Shown one piece after another: positions 46,954 to 55,152 of a DNA stretch of 64,000 bases. This DNA is from Candidatus Omnitrophota bacterium (GTDB taxonomy: Bacteria > Omnitrophota > Gorgyraeia > Zapsychrales > Zapsychraceae): positions 1,116,001 to 1,180,000 of the forward strand of contig JACKFL010000006.1 in NCBI GenBank assembly GCA_020632495.1, read 5' to 3'. A program made the position numbers and the translations under genes. The notes under the pieces were generated by a model. It was given only the letters and a program-made list of their open reading frames with translations. It searched no databases and was not told the origin of the DNA. Position 1 is the stretch's first letter; each line of letters begins with the position of its first letter.

Positions 46954-47313
46954 TTATTCCCGGAAAAAGTAAAGTGCCGCGCTCAGCCCTGCTCCGACCA
47001 GGTAAATCATCAACGTGCCGCGGACAAGGTACGGGTAGACGAGCAAGGCGATGCCGATCAGCATCGGCCGTAATTCCGCGTTTTTTTTGCCATAGACAAA
47101 GGCCACAAAACCGACACCGCTGAAGAGCATACCGCCAAGCAATCCCCAAGCCGAGATTCCGCCGGTCAGGCCGGTGCTCCCGGCGTCGCTGCCGGTATAG
47201 GCCTGCAGGGCCTGGCCGAGGACTTCCTGAGAATCCTGGGCGAAGGCGTTGACGGTCCGGCTTATCAAGACGGCCATTGCCGATAGCATGACCGCGGGTC
47301 TTCGATGGCTCAT
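46954..47313 (-). CDS. Small exported or membrane protein, unknown
   Basis: A 119-residue protein. An N-terminal signal-like stretch (VMLSAMAVLISRTVNAFA) is followed by a Gly-rich region and two transmembrane helices (AWGLLGGMLFSGVGFVAFVY, GIALLVYPYLVRGTLMIYLV) at the C-terminal half. No family was recognised. AAGGAG precedes the start at MSHRRPAVM; the frame runs longer upstream but that part is not signal-like. Confidence 0.55.
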   Translation of the reverse strand: MSHRRPAVMLSAMAVLISRTVNAFAQDSQEVLGQALQAYTGSDAGSTGLTGGISAWGLLGGMLFSGVGFVAFVYGKKNAELRPMLIGIALLVYPYLVRGTLMIYLVGAGLSAALYFFRE

Positions 47314-47445
47314 GTTTTTTCTCCTTGAGTTGAGTGCCAACATTGGTAACGGCGTGGCCGTCTTTCTATTCCCTCCAGGTCCTGTCGATCCGGGTGATGT
47401 AATCTTTGGCGGACAATTCACACAGGATCCGATGGTCAGCCGTTC

Positions 47446-47997
47446 TCATGGGGCCTCCGGCAGGCGGCACATGCCCTGCGACGGGATGTCGAGGGCGGCA
47501 TTAAACTTGGCGGACATGGTCTGGAACGTGATCAGGGCGGTCAGCTCCACGATCTGGTCGTCGCTGAAAGTTTGTTTCAGACGGTCCATCAATTCCGCGG
47601 GAATCTTGACTCCCTCCCGGCAGATCAGCTCCGTGTACTCCAACGCGAGTCTTTCCTCAGGCAGGAATTCATCCGCATCCCGCCACTTCTCCAAACGGCC
47701 GGCTTTTTCCAGGGAGTTCGTTCGTTTTAACAGATTCAGCGCGTTGAAGTCCACGCAAAAGGCGCACCAATTCAGCTGGGCCACGCGGACCTGTACCAGG
47801 GCGCGCAGTGCCGGGTCGAGCCGCGATTTCTTGCCGTCCAGCCGCGCCCAAAACAGGAAGAACAGGATTTGCAACGCCGGCAGGCGTCCCCATTGATACC
47901 ACGGCAATAAAAATTGGCCGTGCCTACGCTCCAGCCGCCGGTAGACCCAGCGCAGGTAGAATGGATATTTTGTGATCGGTTTGGGATCGATGTGCAT
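47446..47997 (-). CDS. Carboxymuconolactone-decarboxylase/AhpD-like protein
   Basis: A 183-residue helical protein of the CMD/AhpD fold. The segment VRVAQLNWCAFCVDFNALNL holds the CxxC pair (C78, C81). In AhpD a His four residues after the second Cys completes the proton relay; here that position is Asn85, so classical AhpD peroxidase activity is doubtful. The family also includes decarboxylases and peroxidase-related enzymes of unknown role. GGAG precedes the ATG. No signal peptide, cytoplasmic. Confidence 0.78.
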   Translation of the reverse strand: MHIDPKPITKYPFYLRWVYRRLERRHGQFLLPWYQWGRLPALQILFFLFWARLDGKKSRLDPALRALVQVRVAQLNWCAFCVDFNALNLLKRTNSLEKAGRLEKWRDADEFLPEERLALEYTELICREGVKIPAELMDRLKQTFSDDQIVELTALITFQTMSAKFNAALDIPSQGMCRLPEAP

Positions 47998-48025
47998 CGC
48001 TTTTTCTCCGTTGCATCACCCGCCT

Positions 48026-48496
48026 TCACGCCGACGCGGGACGTGAACTTACCTTGACGGCGTTGGCGAGAGTCAAGCCGCCGAAAAAAAGAAATCCGGC
48101 GGCAAAGGCGGTGATGACGATTTCTTTGAGCGGAATGCCGACGTTCCGTTCCGGTATCGCCCGGGTCGGATCGTCCGGATCGTAGCGGATCGCGATGGTG
48201 TCGCCGATTCGGGTATTCGCGCGGTTCTGCGACGACGGGTCTGAATCAAATGTATGCGCGTTTCCCAGCCGGTCAAAATAGCGGACCACCGGTATCTGCG
48301 GGGTGTCACCGCCGCCCTTCTTAAAGGCGATCACCGTGGCCTGCGCGCGGACCGCCCGGGACAAAAAGACCTGACGAACGCTCCAGACCTCCCAGGCGAA
48401 GTAGCTGAGGATACAGCCGACCAGTAAAAACAGGACCGCGATCAGGAGGGTCTGACGCCGCGTCGGTGGAAGCGCCTTAGCTTTTCTTTGCGTCAC
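48026..48496 (-). CDS. DUF3592-family membrane protein
   Basis: A 156-residue protein with an N-terminal helix (QTLLIAVLFLLVGCILSYFA), a soluble beta domain (QATVIAFKKGGGDTPQIPVV, IAIRYDPDDPTRAIPE) and a C-terminal helix (IVITAFAAGFLFFGGLTLA). This is the DUF3592 layout, a small envelope protein of unknown role. The GTG start at 48496 lies inside the end of the gene at 48477-48794, so the two are coupled. Confidence 0.78.
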   Translation of the reverse strand: MTQRKAKALPPTRRQTLLIAVLFLLVGCILSYFAWEVWSVRQVFLSRAVRAQATVIAFKKGGGDTPQIPVVRYFDRLGNAHTFDSDPSSQNRANTRIGDTIAIRYDPDDPTRAIPERNVGIPLKEIVITAFAAGFLFFGGLTLANAVKVSSRPASA

Positions 48497-48794
48497 CCTG
48501 TCCGTTTCCTTGGGGTTTGTCCGCCGAGCCGGGGGTGCTGTCCCACGGCAATGAGACCTTTTTATTCCGTTCGATGAGATAATACGCCAGCGCCGGGACG
48601 GCGAAGAGTTTGACGCCGAAAATGATCAGAAACAACCAGATGGCTTTATCGCCTTTGCCGTCCGCCCAGCCGAAGCGGTTGCTGAAGTCCTTGGTGTCGC
48701 GTTTGACGCAGTCCCAGAACATGCAGGCCGAGAAAAACAGCAGCACCCCGATGATGATTTGCCACATGCCGTAGCCCAAGATAGTGAATTTCAT
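48477..48794 (-). CDS. Small membrane protein, unknown
   Basis: A 105-residue protein with two transmembrane helices (MWQIIIGVLLFFSACMFWDC, AIWLFLIIFGVKLFAVPALA) and a Gly/Asn-rich tail. No family was recognised. GGGGGAG precedes the ATG. It overlaps the DUF3592 gene by 20 nt, so the two are co-expressed and probably partners. Confidence 0.6.
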   Translation of the reverse strand: MKFTILGYGMWQIIIGVLLFFSACMFWDCVKRDTKDFSNRFGWADGKGDKAIWLFLIIFGVKLFAVPALAYYLIERNKKVSLPWDSTPGSADKPQGNGQGDAKKS

Positions 48795-48846
48795 CGACTC
48801 CCCCTTGATGTGTCGGGGACGGCCGCGGCCTGTCCCGTCATCCTTA

Positions 48847-49188
48847 TTAATCCGATACTTGCTCCATCAATCTGAAGAATAATTTTTCAGCGTCGTCATC
48901 GTCGTTGGTGATCAATTCGTAGGTCTTGAGTTGGTCGACGTGTTCCTCCTTGCGCGGATCATACACGGGAAAGACCAGGCTGGTGACGATCTCAATCCGC
49001 TTGTCTTTGCGGTCGATTGCCAGGATCGTGTCCTTGTGCAGCGCGAAGTTGCGTTTGGGAGAGAAACTTTTGTCGACCGAAATTACCAAAAACGGCCCGT
49101 AGGACGCGAAGTCATACTTCGGGGTGTCGGCCAGCGCCGGCGTAGTCACAAGTAGTGCACACAGAATGATTAATCCTGTTATCCGCAT
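48847..49188 (-). CDS. Exported protein, unknown
   Basis: A 113-residue protein with a short signal peptide (LIILCALLVTTPALA, cleavage near residue 20) and a compact beta-rich domain (YGPFLVISVDKSFSPKRNFA, KRIEIVTSLVFPVYDPRKEE). No family was recognised. AGGAGGAG precedes the ATG. It is on the same strand as the membrane pair downstream, 52 bp away. Confidence 0.6.
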   Translation of the reverse strand: MRITGLIILCALLVTTPALADTPKYDFASYGPFLVISVDKSFSPKRNFALHKDTILAIDRKDKRIEIVTSLVFPVYDPRKEEHVDQLKTYELITNDDDDAEKLFFRLMEQVSD

Positions 49189-49212
49189 GATTCTCCTCCT
49201 TCCCCCGATGAG

Positions 49213-49839
49213 TTATGGTTTATACACCCGCCGGTAGGCGTCGCGGCGGCCGAGGCGTTCCAGGTACTCCTTTAAGACAGGAAAATCGCCGAGACGTTCC
49301 ATCATCTGGGCCATGCGCAGGCTGTGTCCGACGCAGATGTCCGCGCCGGTGAAGGTGTCACCCAGCAGAAACTCGCGTTTGCCGAGATGGTCCGACAGGA
49401 CCTTGGCGCGCACCTCAAATTGTTGACGCGCCAGCTCCGCGACCGACGGGTCTTGTCGCAGCTGAGGCGGACGGAGATTGTCGGCGGGACGCAGTTTGTG
49501 ATTGAAGTAGTCCAGCAGCGGGGGATCCAGCTCTGCGGCCGCGAAGACGCACCACTGATAATATTCAGCCCGTGTGTAGGAACCCGGTTCGGGCGCGAGA
49601 TTCTTCTTGGGATTTTCATCGATCAGTTGCAGGACGATTGCCGTGGATTCAAACATCTGATAATAATCGGTGCGCAGCGCCGGGACAGAGCCCAACGGGT
49701 GGATTTCCAGATGCGACGGAGCGCGCTGATCACCTTTATAGAGATTGATTTCCTCGGAGCGGTACTCAATTTCCAATTCTTCCAGGGCCCACTTGGCCCG
49801 GTCGGACCGCGTGGGCGGCCATTCGTAGAATATATTCAC
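49213..49839 (-). CDS. Glutathione S-transferase family protein
   Basis: A 208-residue GST: thioredoxin-like N-terminal domain (residues 1-78) ending in the cis-Pro and glutathione-binding motif VPALRTD ... MFESTAIVLQLI, and an all-helical C-terminal domain (about 90-205). Ser12 in TRSDRAKWAL is the likely catalytic residue. It is closest to the bacterial class with WPPTRSDRAKW-type starts. Start is GTG (49839) behind GGAGGG. Its extended -10 promoter is at 49874-49882. Confidence 0.88.
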   Translation of the reverse strand: MNIFYEWPPTRSDRAKWALEELEIEYRSEEINLYKGDQRAPSHLEIHPLGSVPALRTDYYQMFESTAIVLQLIDENPKKNLAPEPGSYTRAEYYQWCVFAAAELDPPLLDYFNHKLRPADNLRPPQLRQDPSVAELARQQFEVRAKVLSDHLGKREFLLGDTFTGADICVGHSLRMAQMMERLGDFPVLKEYLERLGRRDAYRRVYKP

Positions 49840-49873
49840 AGGTTGCCCTCCATGGGGGTTAAATCAGGGCTTC

Positions 49874-49882
49874 ATTATAACA
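49874..49882 (-). promoter_or_regulatory. Extended -10 promoter of the GST gene
   Basis: Minus strand TGTTATAAT, i.e. TGnTATAAT. No good -35 is present at 17 bp, which an extended -10 can compensate for. Leader about 30 nt. Confidence 0.5.
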
Positions 49883-49910
49883 CAGCCACAGGAGACGGCT
49901 GATGTCTCCA

Positions 49911-50324
49911 TCACGCGCTGCGCGGCGGACCGAAGAGCGGCCGGTAGAGGGGCCAGTATGCGCTCATAGCCAGGACCTGCAGGAGGACCATCGCCGCGGG
50001 CAGGACCAATTCACCGGCGCCGGGCGTAAGACAGGCGTGAAAAAGAAAGATGTGCAGAGTCACCGGGGCCAGGATGACCAGGGCGACAGGCGCGCCGCGT
50101 CCGATCAGCAGGAAAAAACCGCCGGCGGTCTCAGTAAATTTAAGCAGCGGAAAGAAATATCCGGTTGCCATCATCCCGCTCATGAATTCCGTGGCCGCCT
50201 CGGGCATGGGCGGGGTTTCAGGCATAGTCATCAGGCCGGCCGCCATGGCCAGGCCCATTCCGCCGAAGACAAAATAGATTAAGCCCAGGAGAATCCTGGC
50301 GCCGAGGGGTATCCAATTTCTCAT
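49911..50324 (-). CDS. DoxX-family membrane protein
   Basis: A 137-residue protein with four transmembrane helices matching DoxX: ARILLGLIYFVFGGMGLAMA, GYFFPLLKFTETAGGFFLLI, VALVILAPVTLHIFLFHACL and LVLPAAMVLLQVLAMSAYW. Bacterial DoxX proteins are small inner-membrane proteins often linked to redox enzymes, with no firm role alone. AAAGGA precedes the ATG. It follows the GGDEF gene by 56 bp on the same strand. Confidence 0.82.
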   Translation of the reverse strand: MRNWIPLGARILLGLIYFVFGGMGLAMAAGLMTMPETPPMPEAATEFMSGMMATGYFFPLLKFTETAGGFFLLIGRGAPVALVILAPVTLHIFLFHACLTPGAGELVLPAAMVLLQVLAMSAYWPLYRPLFGPPRSA

Positions 50325-50380
50325 CTTCTCGTCCTTTCATAGGCGGCTGACCGTTGCGGCCGCGGTTGGTGAAGTGCCCG

Positions 50381-51223
50381 CTACGGACAGGTCCGGAAGA
50401 GCACGTTGTCCTTACCCTGCTGCTTGGCCTGGTACATCAAGTCATCCGCCATCTTCAGGAGCCGGCCGAAATCTAACTCCGGCCCGGTGACGGTGACCGC
50501 GCCCATGCTGGTGCGGATCGGGGAAAACTCGGGCAGTGAGTGATGCAGGCGGTGACGAACGCGTTCTAGGACCGTCTGCGCCTGCGCGCTGTCGGTCTCC
50601 GGCAGGCAGATGGCGAATTCATCCCCGCCGAGCCGGGCGATGATATCGTATGGCCGCAGGGTTTCTTTCATGCAGCGGGCCACGCCCTGCAAAAACTCGT
50701 CCCCGCGTTTGTGGCCGAAGGCGTCGTTTATCTTTTTGAAGTCGTCGAGGTCAATGTAGACGAGTGTCAGGCCCCGCTCGTGGCGTTCGGCCTTCTTCAG
50801 TTCATGCTCGGCCAGCTCCCGGAAGGAACGGCTGTTGTGCAGGCCCGTCAGGAAGTCCGTGTGGGCCAGCCGGGTCTGCTGTTCGAGCAGCGTGTGGGTC
50901 TTGTCCGCGAAGAAGGCCATCACCAGAAACATCCCCAGCCGCGCGAAGGTGTTCCAGTAGGGTATGGCCGGATGACTGTAGTCGTGTCCGGAATGAAAGT
51001 CGGCGGTGTACCAGCTGCCCGCGCTGAGGATGGCGACGAAGATCGCCGGGACCATCCCCGCGTACCAGGCCACACCGACGATCGGCACGACATAGAAAAT
51101 GGCAAAGGAGATTTCGTAGCCGGTCAGGGCGTCCACCCACCCAAGTAAAAGGACCGAACCGCAGCCGGCAGCGACCGTGGCGGTAAGGTTCTTGGCAGAA
51201 GGATTGGCGTCGGTGGTGTTCAC
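50381..51223 (-). CDS. Diguanylate cyclase (GGDEF) with membrane sensor
   Basis: A 280-residue protein. Residues about 15-110 form a MASE-like hydrophobic sensor with four to five transmembrane segments (ISFAIFYVVPIVGVAWYAG, AIFVAILSAGSWYT, ARLGMFLVMAFFAD). The catalytic domain (118-276) has RLGGDEFAICL with GGDEF at 199-203. The RxxD inhibitory site RPYD lies at 190-193, exactly five residues before GGDEF, so product feedback is expected. It makes cyclic di-GMP from GTP at the inner membrane. GTG start. It directly follows the Na/Pi gene (11-bp gap). Confidence 0.93.
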   Translation of the reverse strand: MNTTDANPSAKNLTATVAAGCGSVLLLGWVDALTGYEISFAIFYVVPIVGVAWYAGMVPAIFVAILSAGSWYTADFHSGHDYSHPAIPYWNTFARLGMFLVMAFFADKTHTLLEQQTRLAHTDFLTGLHNSRSFRELAEHELKKAERHERGLTLVYIDLDDFKKINDAFGHKRGDEFLQGVARCMKETLRPYDIIARLGGDEFAICLPETDSAQAQTVLERVRHRLHHSLPEFSPIRTSMGAVTVTGPELDFGRLLKMADDLMYQAKQQGKDNVLFRTCP

Positions 51224-51234
51224 GGGATCGTTCT

Positions 51235-52899
51235 CTAGGCCGGTGAGGGGTACTCTTGATCTTCGTAGTCCAGCATCACGGCGGTGCCGAGATTGGACAG
51301 GCGGTCCCCGATCTTCTCAAGATTATACACCAATTCGAGGAAGAGGAATCCGGAATCCATCTTACATTTTCTTCGTTTAAGCCGGGTCACATGATTTTGC
51401 TTGAGTTCATGCTCCAGATCATTGAGCAGGTTTTCATGCTGCAAGACCCGCCGCGCCGCGAGCGGATCTTTTACGGCAAAGGCGCGTTCGGCCTCATCGA
51501 ACATGGTGAGGACTTCGGCCTCCATGCGCTTGATATCGCTGATCGAAGCTTCGGAGAAGACGTGCTTGCCCTCGATACGCCGCTTGGTAATTTCCGAGAT
51601 GTTCTGTGAGTGGTCGCCGATCCGTTCCAGGTCATTGACGATATGGATCAGCACCGGAATCGACTCGGACTCCAGCGGCTCCAGTTTTTTGCGGGACAGG
51701 CGGACGATATAGTCGGTGATCTGGCTCTGCAGGCTGTCGGTCACCGACTCCAATTCACTCGCCTTCTCGGCCTTCTTCAGGTCCTGTTCGATAAAACTTT
51801 CGGTGGCGTTGACCATGGCCTTACGGCTGATCTTCAGCATATAGGAAACTTCCTTATGCACCTGTTCCATGGCCAAGGTGGGAGATTCCAGCAAGTGTTC
51901 TTCCAGATACTGCGTTCCGTAATCGATGGCATCTTTGCCTTTGGGAACCAGCCTGGTGCTGATCTGTTCCAGAAAATTAATGAATGGGAGAAACACCGCC
52001 GTATTGATCACGTTGAAGACGCTGTGGGCGACGGCAATGTGGATCATGATGTTTTCCGTCGACAAGTCGCCGGGGACCAGCCACTTGACCAGTTCCGTGT
52101 ACCAGCCGAGCGTCACGAAGACGAGCATGTACGCGGTCCCCAGGACATTAAATATCGTGTGCGACATCGCCGCGCGCCGGGCATTCAGGTTGGTCCCGAT
52201 GGCGGCCATCTGCGCGGTGATGGTGGTCCCGATATTGTCTCCCAGGATAATCGGGATCGCCGCCTCCAGCGGAATCAATCCCTTAAAGGCCATGACCTGG
52301 ACAATGGCGATCGTGGCGCTGGAACTTTGCAGTAAGACGGTGAAGATGATCCCGGCAAAGACGGCCAGGATGGGATGATGACTGAGCGCGCTGAAGGTAT
52401 CGTAAATGAACGCGCTGTCCTTCAATGGTTCAAAGGCGTCCTTCATGTAGTCCAGTCCGGTAAAGAGAATCCCGAACCCCATCAAGACCAGCCCGACGTT
52501 CTTACGCCGCCCCTTCCCCAGGGCGTTGAGGGCAAAGCCGATCCCGACCGCGGGTAAGGCGTACTTACTGACCTTAAACACGGACATGAACGACACCAGC
52601 CAGGCGGTGAACGTCGTCCCGATATTGGCCCCCAATATTAATGGGATCGCCTGCTGCAGACTCAGCATCGACGCGTTGACAAATCCGACCACAAATACGG
52701 TGGTGACGCTGGAAGACTGGACCAAGAGTGTGGTTAATGCGCCGACAAAGACGCCGTAGATGCGGCGCTTGGTGACGGCATGAAGGAATTGTTTGAGTTT
52801 GTCGCTGGCCACCCGTTTCAGGCCGCCGGACATGGTCTGCATGCCGAGAAAAAAGAATCCCAGCCCGCCGATGAGAAGAAACGCCGATTCGAACGTCAT
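51235..52899 (-). CDS. Na/Pi cotransporter family protein with PhoU domain
   Basis: A 554-residue protein. Residues about 1-340 hold two inverted Na_Pi_cotrans repeats with the QSSS-type motifs LLVQSSSVTTVFVVGF and VLLQSSSATIAIVQV. Residues about 350-554 are a PhoU-like helical domain (LEPLESESIPVLIHIVNDLE, DMLDEAERAF-type segments). This is the NptA/YjbB architecture, in which the PhoU part regulates sodium-driven phosphate movement. AAAGGA precedes the ATG, and a good sigma-70 promoter is at 52962-52990. The GGDEF gene is downstream in the same transcript. Confidence 0.9.
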   Translation of the reverse strand: MTFESAFLLIGGLGFFFLGMQTMSGGLKRVASDKLKQFLHAVTKRRIYGVFVGALTTLLVQSSSVTTVFVVGFVNASMLSLQQAIPLILGANIGTTFTAWLVSFMSVFKVSKYALPAVGIGFALNALGKGRRKNVGLVLMGFGILFTGLDYMKDAFEPLKDSAFIYDTFSALSHHPILAVFAGIIFTVLLQSSSATIAIVQVMAFKGLIPLEAAIPIILGDNIGTTITAQMAAIGTNLNARRAAMSHTIFNVLGTAYMLVFVTLGWYTELVKWLVPGDLSTENIMIHIAVAHSVFNVINTAVFLPFINFLEQISTRLVPKGKDAIDYGTQYLEEHLLESPTLAMEQVHKEVSYMLKISRKAMVNATESFIEQDLKKAEKASELESVTDSLQSQITDYIVRLSRKKLEPLESESIPVLIHIVNDLERIGDHSQNISEITKRRIEGKHVFSEASISDIKRMEAEVLTMFDEAERAFAVKDPLAARRVLQHENLLNDLEHELKQNHVTRLKRRKCKMDSGFLFLELVYNLEKIGDRLSNLGTAVMLDYEDQEYPSPA

Positions 52900-52961
52900 G
52901 CGGGGTCCTTTCCGTGGATAAGATCAGTACGCCGTAACGACAGTGGCGCGTGAATGTCGGT

Positions 52962-52990
52962 ATTGTAGTTTTTTAAACATTTTAATGCAA
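52962..52990 (-). promoter_or_regulatory. Promoter of the Na/Pi cotransporter gene
   Basis: Minus strand: TTGCAT (52985-52990), 17-bp A-rich spacer ending AAAAAAC, TACAAT (52962-52967). Leader about 60 nt. Confidence 0.6.
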
Positions 52991-53049
52991 ACGGGCGGGT
53001 GCGTACACCGTATTTCCGGAAATTACGGTATCATCCCATAGTCCGGAGA

Positions 53050-53571
53050 CTACTCTCCGTCCCAATAGCTGACGTTCAGCTCTTCGCGTCCGATGTACAT
53101 GAAGCGGTTCGGTTTGCCGTCTGCGCCCGCGGGACGTTCGTCAAGCACGCCGAATTTATTGGAATCCGGGTACTCCGCGATCTCCGGGGTCTGCTTGGTG
53201 CTGACGGCGAGGTATTTAAGCTCGGCATCGCCGGTATTGATGATCTGATGCGCGGTCTCGGGCCCTCCCGGCGGGCAGGCGATGAAGTCTCCTTTTTTCA
53301 CGGGAAACGTCTCACCGCCGATGCGGACCTCGCCGGAGCCTTCAAGGATGAAGAACATCTCCTCGTTAACGCGGTGATTGTGAAACGGAAACGCGCGCTT
53401 GCCCGGCGGCACGGCGGTGATATTGTAGCCGAGCTTTTTCGCGCCGATCGCCGGGGCGATGTGCGCCAGCTTGGCGTCATACTTCAGCGCCGTCTCCTCC
53501 GTCTGAGGCGCAAACGCCGCCGGCCGCGGTTCGAATTTGAGGTCGTTGAGGTTGATGATGGGGGTGGGCAT
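53050..53571 (-). CDS. Cupin-domain protein
   Basis: A 173-residue single-cupin beta-barrel. Motif 1 is GKRAFPFHNHRVNEEMFFIL (His, His, Glu ligands) and motif 2 is PGGPETAHQIIN. Cupins of this size bind a metal and act as dioxygenases, isomerases or sensors; the ligand set suggests a metal-dependent enzyme or binder. Substrate unknown. AAGGAG precedes the ATG. It is the last gene of the long minus-strand run that starts near 62 kb. Confidence 0.85.
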   Translation of the reverse strand: MPTPIINLNDLKFEPRPAAFAPQTEETALKYDAKLAHIAPAIGAKKLGYNITAVPPGKRAFPFHNHRVNEEMFFILEGSGEVRIGGETFPVKKGDFIACPPGGPETAHQIINTGDAELKYLAVSTKQTPEIAEYPDSNKFGVLDERPAGADGKPNRFMYIGREELNVSYWDGE

Positions 53572-53598
53572 GCTGCCGCTCCTTGCATTGATTTAATG

Positions 53599-53820
53599 TT
53601 ACAAATGTCCCATGTATTGAAAACGGGGCATGTCTACGCCGTCCACCGTCACCGTCTCGGCAAACATCGCCAGCGGGCGGACCCAGAGGGCGTCTTTGCC
53701 GAATTCGGATTCGTACAGGGCGCGGTAGACGACGAGCTCTTCTTCGGACTCCGAATGCCGCGCGACACCGATGACGGCATAATCTTTTCCTTTATAATGA
53801 CGGTAGATACCGGGTTTCAT
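53599..53820 (-). CDS. DUF1653 protein
   Basis: A 73-residue protein matching DUF1653 throughout: PGIYRHYKGKDYAVIGVARH, LVVYRALYESEFGKDALWVR and GVDMPRFQYMGHL. The family is small, cytoplasmic and uncharacterised, usually stand-alone. GGGGGAGGAG precedes the start. It lies 16 bp after the permease gene on the same strand. Confidence 0.82.
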   Translation of the reverse strand: MKPGIYRHYKGKDYAVIGVARHSESEEELVVYRALYESEFGKDALWVRPLAMFAETVTVDGVDMPRFQYMGHL

Positions 53821-53836
53821 CGTCTCCTCCCCCTTG

Positions 53837-55150
53837 TCATCCGGCCCATAAAAAGTAGCGCAGGTAAATGTACACCGATGAAATCACCAGCGCCAGCACC
53901 GTAAACGGTACCCCGTAGGCGAGAAACGTCCGGAAACGGATCGGGATGTTGTTCTTCTCGCCGATGCGCGACATGATGATGTTGGCGGAGGCCCCGATCA
54001 GGGTCCCGTTGCCGCCCAGACATGCCCCCAGAGCGAGCGACCAGAACAGGGGTTCGGCGATCGACACGCGTGCCGCTTCAGCCGGGATGCCGGCGCTCTC
54101 GGCAAAATGATGCGCGAACAACCGCACCAGCGGGACCATCGTGATCACGAAGGGTATATTATCCAGGATCGCCGACAGAAATCCGCCTCCCCACAGGATC
54201 AGCAGGCACAGGACGAGCAGGTTGTTACCGGACCAGCCGATGATCTGCCGCCCGATCGATTCGATGACCCCGTTGTGTTCCAGCGCGGAGATCATCATGA
54301 ACATGCCGATAAAGAAAAAGATGACCCCCCACTCCACATGCATCAGCGTCTCTTCGGTATGCGCCCGGCAGACCAGCAGCATGATCATCCCGCCCAGCAG
54401 CGCCACCACCCCGGGTTCCACGTGCGTCACCTCCTGCAGGATAAATCCGAGAAAGATGAACGCCAGGATGATCAGCGATTTGCGCATGTTCACCGGGTCG
54501 ACGATCGCCAGCCGCGGGACGGCGCCGGTGACCCGGTGCTGGATATTGACGGGGATGTGATAGCGGTTGCGGATCAAAAGGTAAACGGCAGACAAGGTCG
54601 CCAGCATGATGATCACAACCACCGGGCCCAAGTGCATGAGAAAATCGTTGAACGAAAGGTGCACCTGCGAACCGATGACGATATTGGGCGGGTCCCCGAT
54701 CAACGTGGCTGTCCCGCCGATATTGGAGACGATGGCCTCCATGATGATCAGCGGCCCCGGCGCGCAATTTAACAGCTGGAAGATCAGGACCGAGACCGGC
54801 ACGATCAGGATGATGGTCGTGACGTTGTCCAGAAATGCCGATAACACCGCGGTCACCGTCAACAGCAGCAGCGTGATGCGGACCGGGTCGCCGTCCGCCA
54901 TTTTGGCCACCGTGATCGCGATCCACTCAAAAAATCCGGTGCGCGCGATCACCTTCACGCACAGCATCATCCCCACCAGAAGAAAGATGACATTAAAGTC
55001 CACGGCCTTCATCGCGTCTTCGAAGGGGACCAGCCGCAGGGCGACCACCAGGGTCCCGCCGACCATGGCAACAATGGTCTTGTTGACCTTTTCCGTGGCG
55101 ATCAGGATATAACTGAAAATAAAAATGGCGATGGAGATGGCGGAATTCAT
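53837..55150 (-). CDS. ArsB/NhaD (ion transporter superfamily) permease
   Basis: A 437-residue inner-membrane carrier with about 11 transmembrane helices. AFLDNVTTIILIVPVSVLIF and NIGGTATLIGDPPNIVIGSQ are the paired hairpin motifs of the IT superfamily (ArsB/NhaD/CitT type), repeated later as AILDNIPFVITMVPLVRLFA and LGGNGTLIGASANIIMSRIG. Substrate could be Na+/H+, arsenite, or a carboxylate. The gene directly upstream (2-bp gap) encodes an EIIA-CBS protein, which suggests regulated transport. Confidence 0.87.
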   Translation of the reverse strand: MNSAISIAIFIFSYILIATEKVNKTIVAMVGGTLVVALRLVPFEDAMKAVDFNVIFLLVGMMLCVKVIARTGFFEWIAITVAKMADGDPVRITLLLLTVTAVLSAFLDNVTTIILIVPVSVLIFQLLNCAPGPLIIMEAIVSNIGGTATLIGDPPNIVIGSQVHLSFNDFLMHLGPVVVIIMLATLSAVYLLIRNRYHIPVNIQHRVTGAVPRLAIVDPVNMRKSLIILAFIFLGFILQEVTHVEPGVVALLGGMIMLLVCRAHTEETLMHVEWGVIFFFIGMFMMISALEHNGVIESIGRQIIGWSGNNLLVLCLLILWGGGFLSAILDNIPFVITMVPLVRLFAHHFAESAGIPAEAARVSIAEPLFWSLALGACLGGNGTLIGASANIIMSRIGEKNNIPIRFRTFLAYGVPFTVLALVISSVYIYLRYFLWAG

Positions 55151-55152
55151 TT

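Noticed and set aside
49874..49902. Full AAAAC-family promoter for the GST gene
   Set aside because: The -10 is TATAAT but no TTG lies at 17 bp; an extended -10 explains it better.
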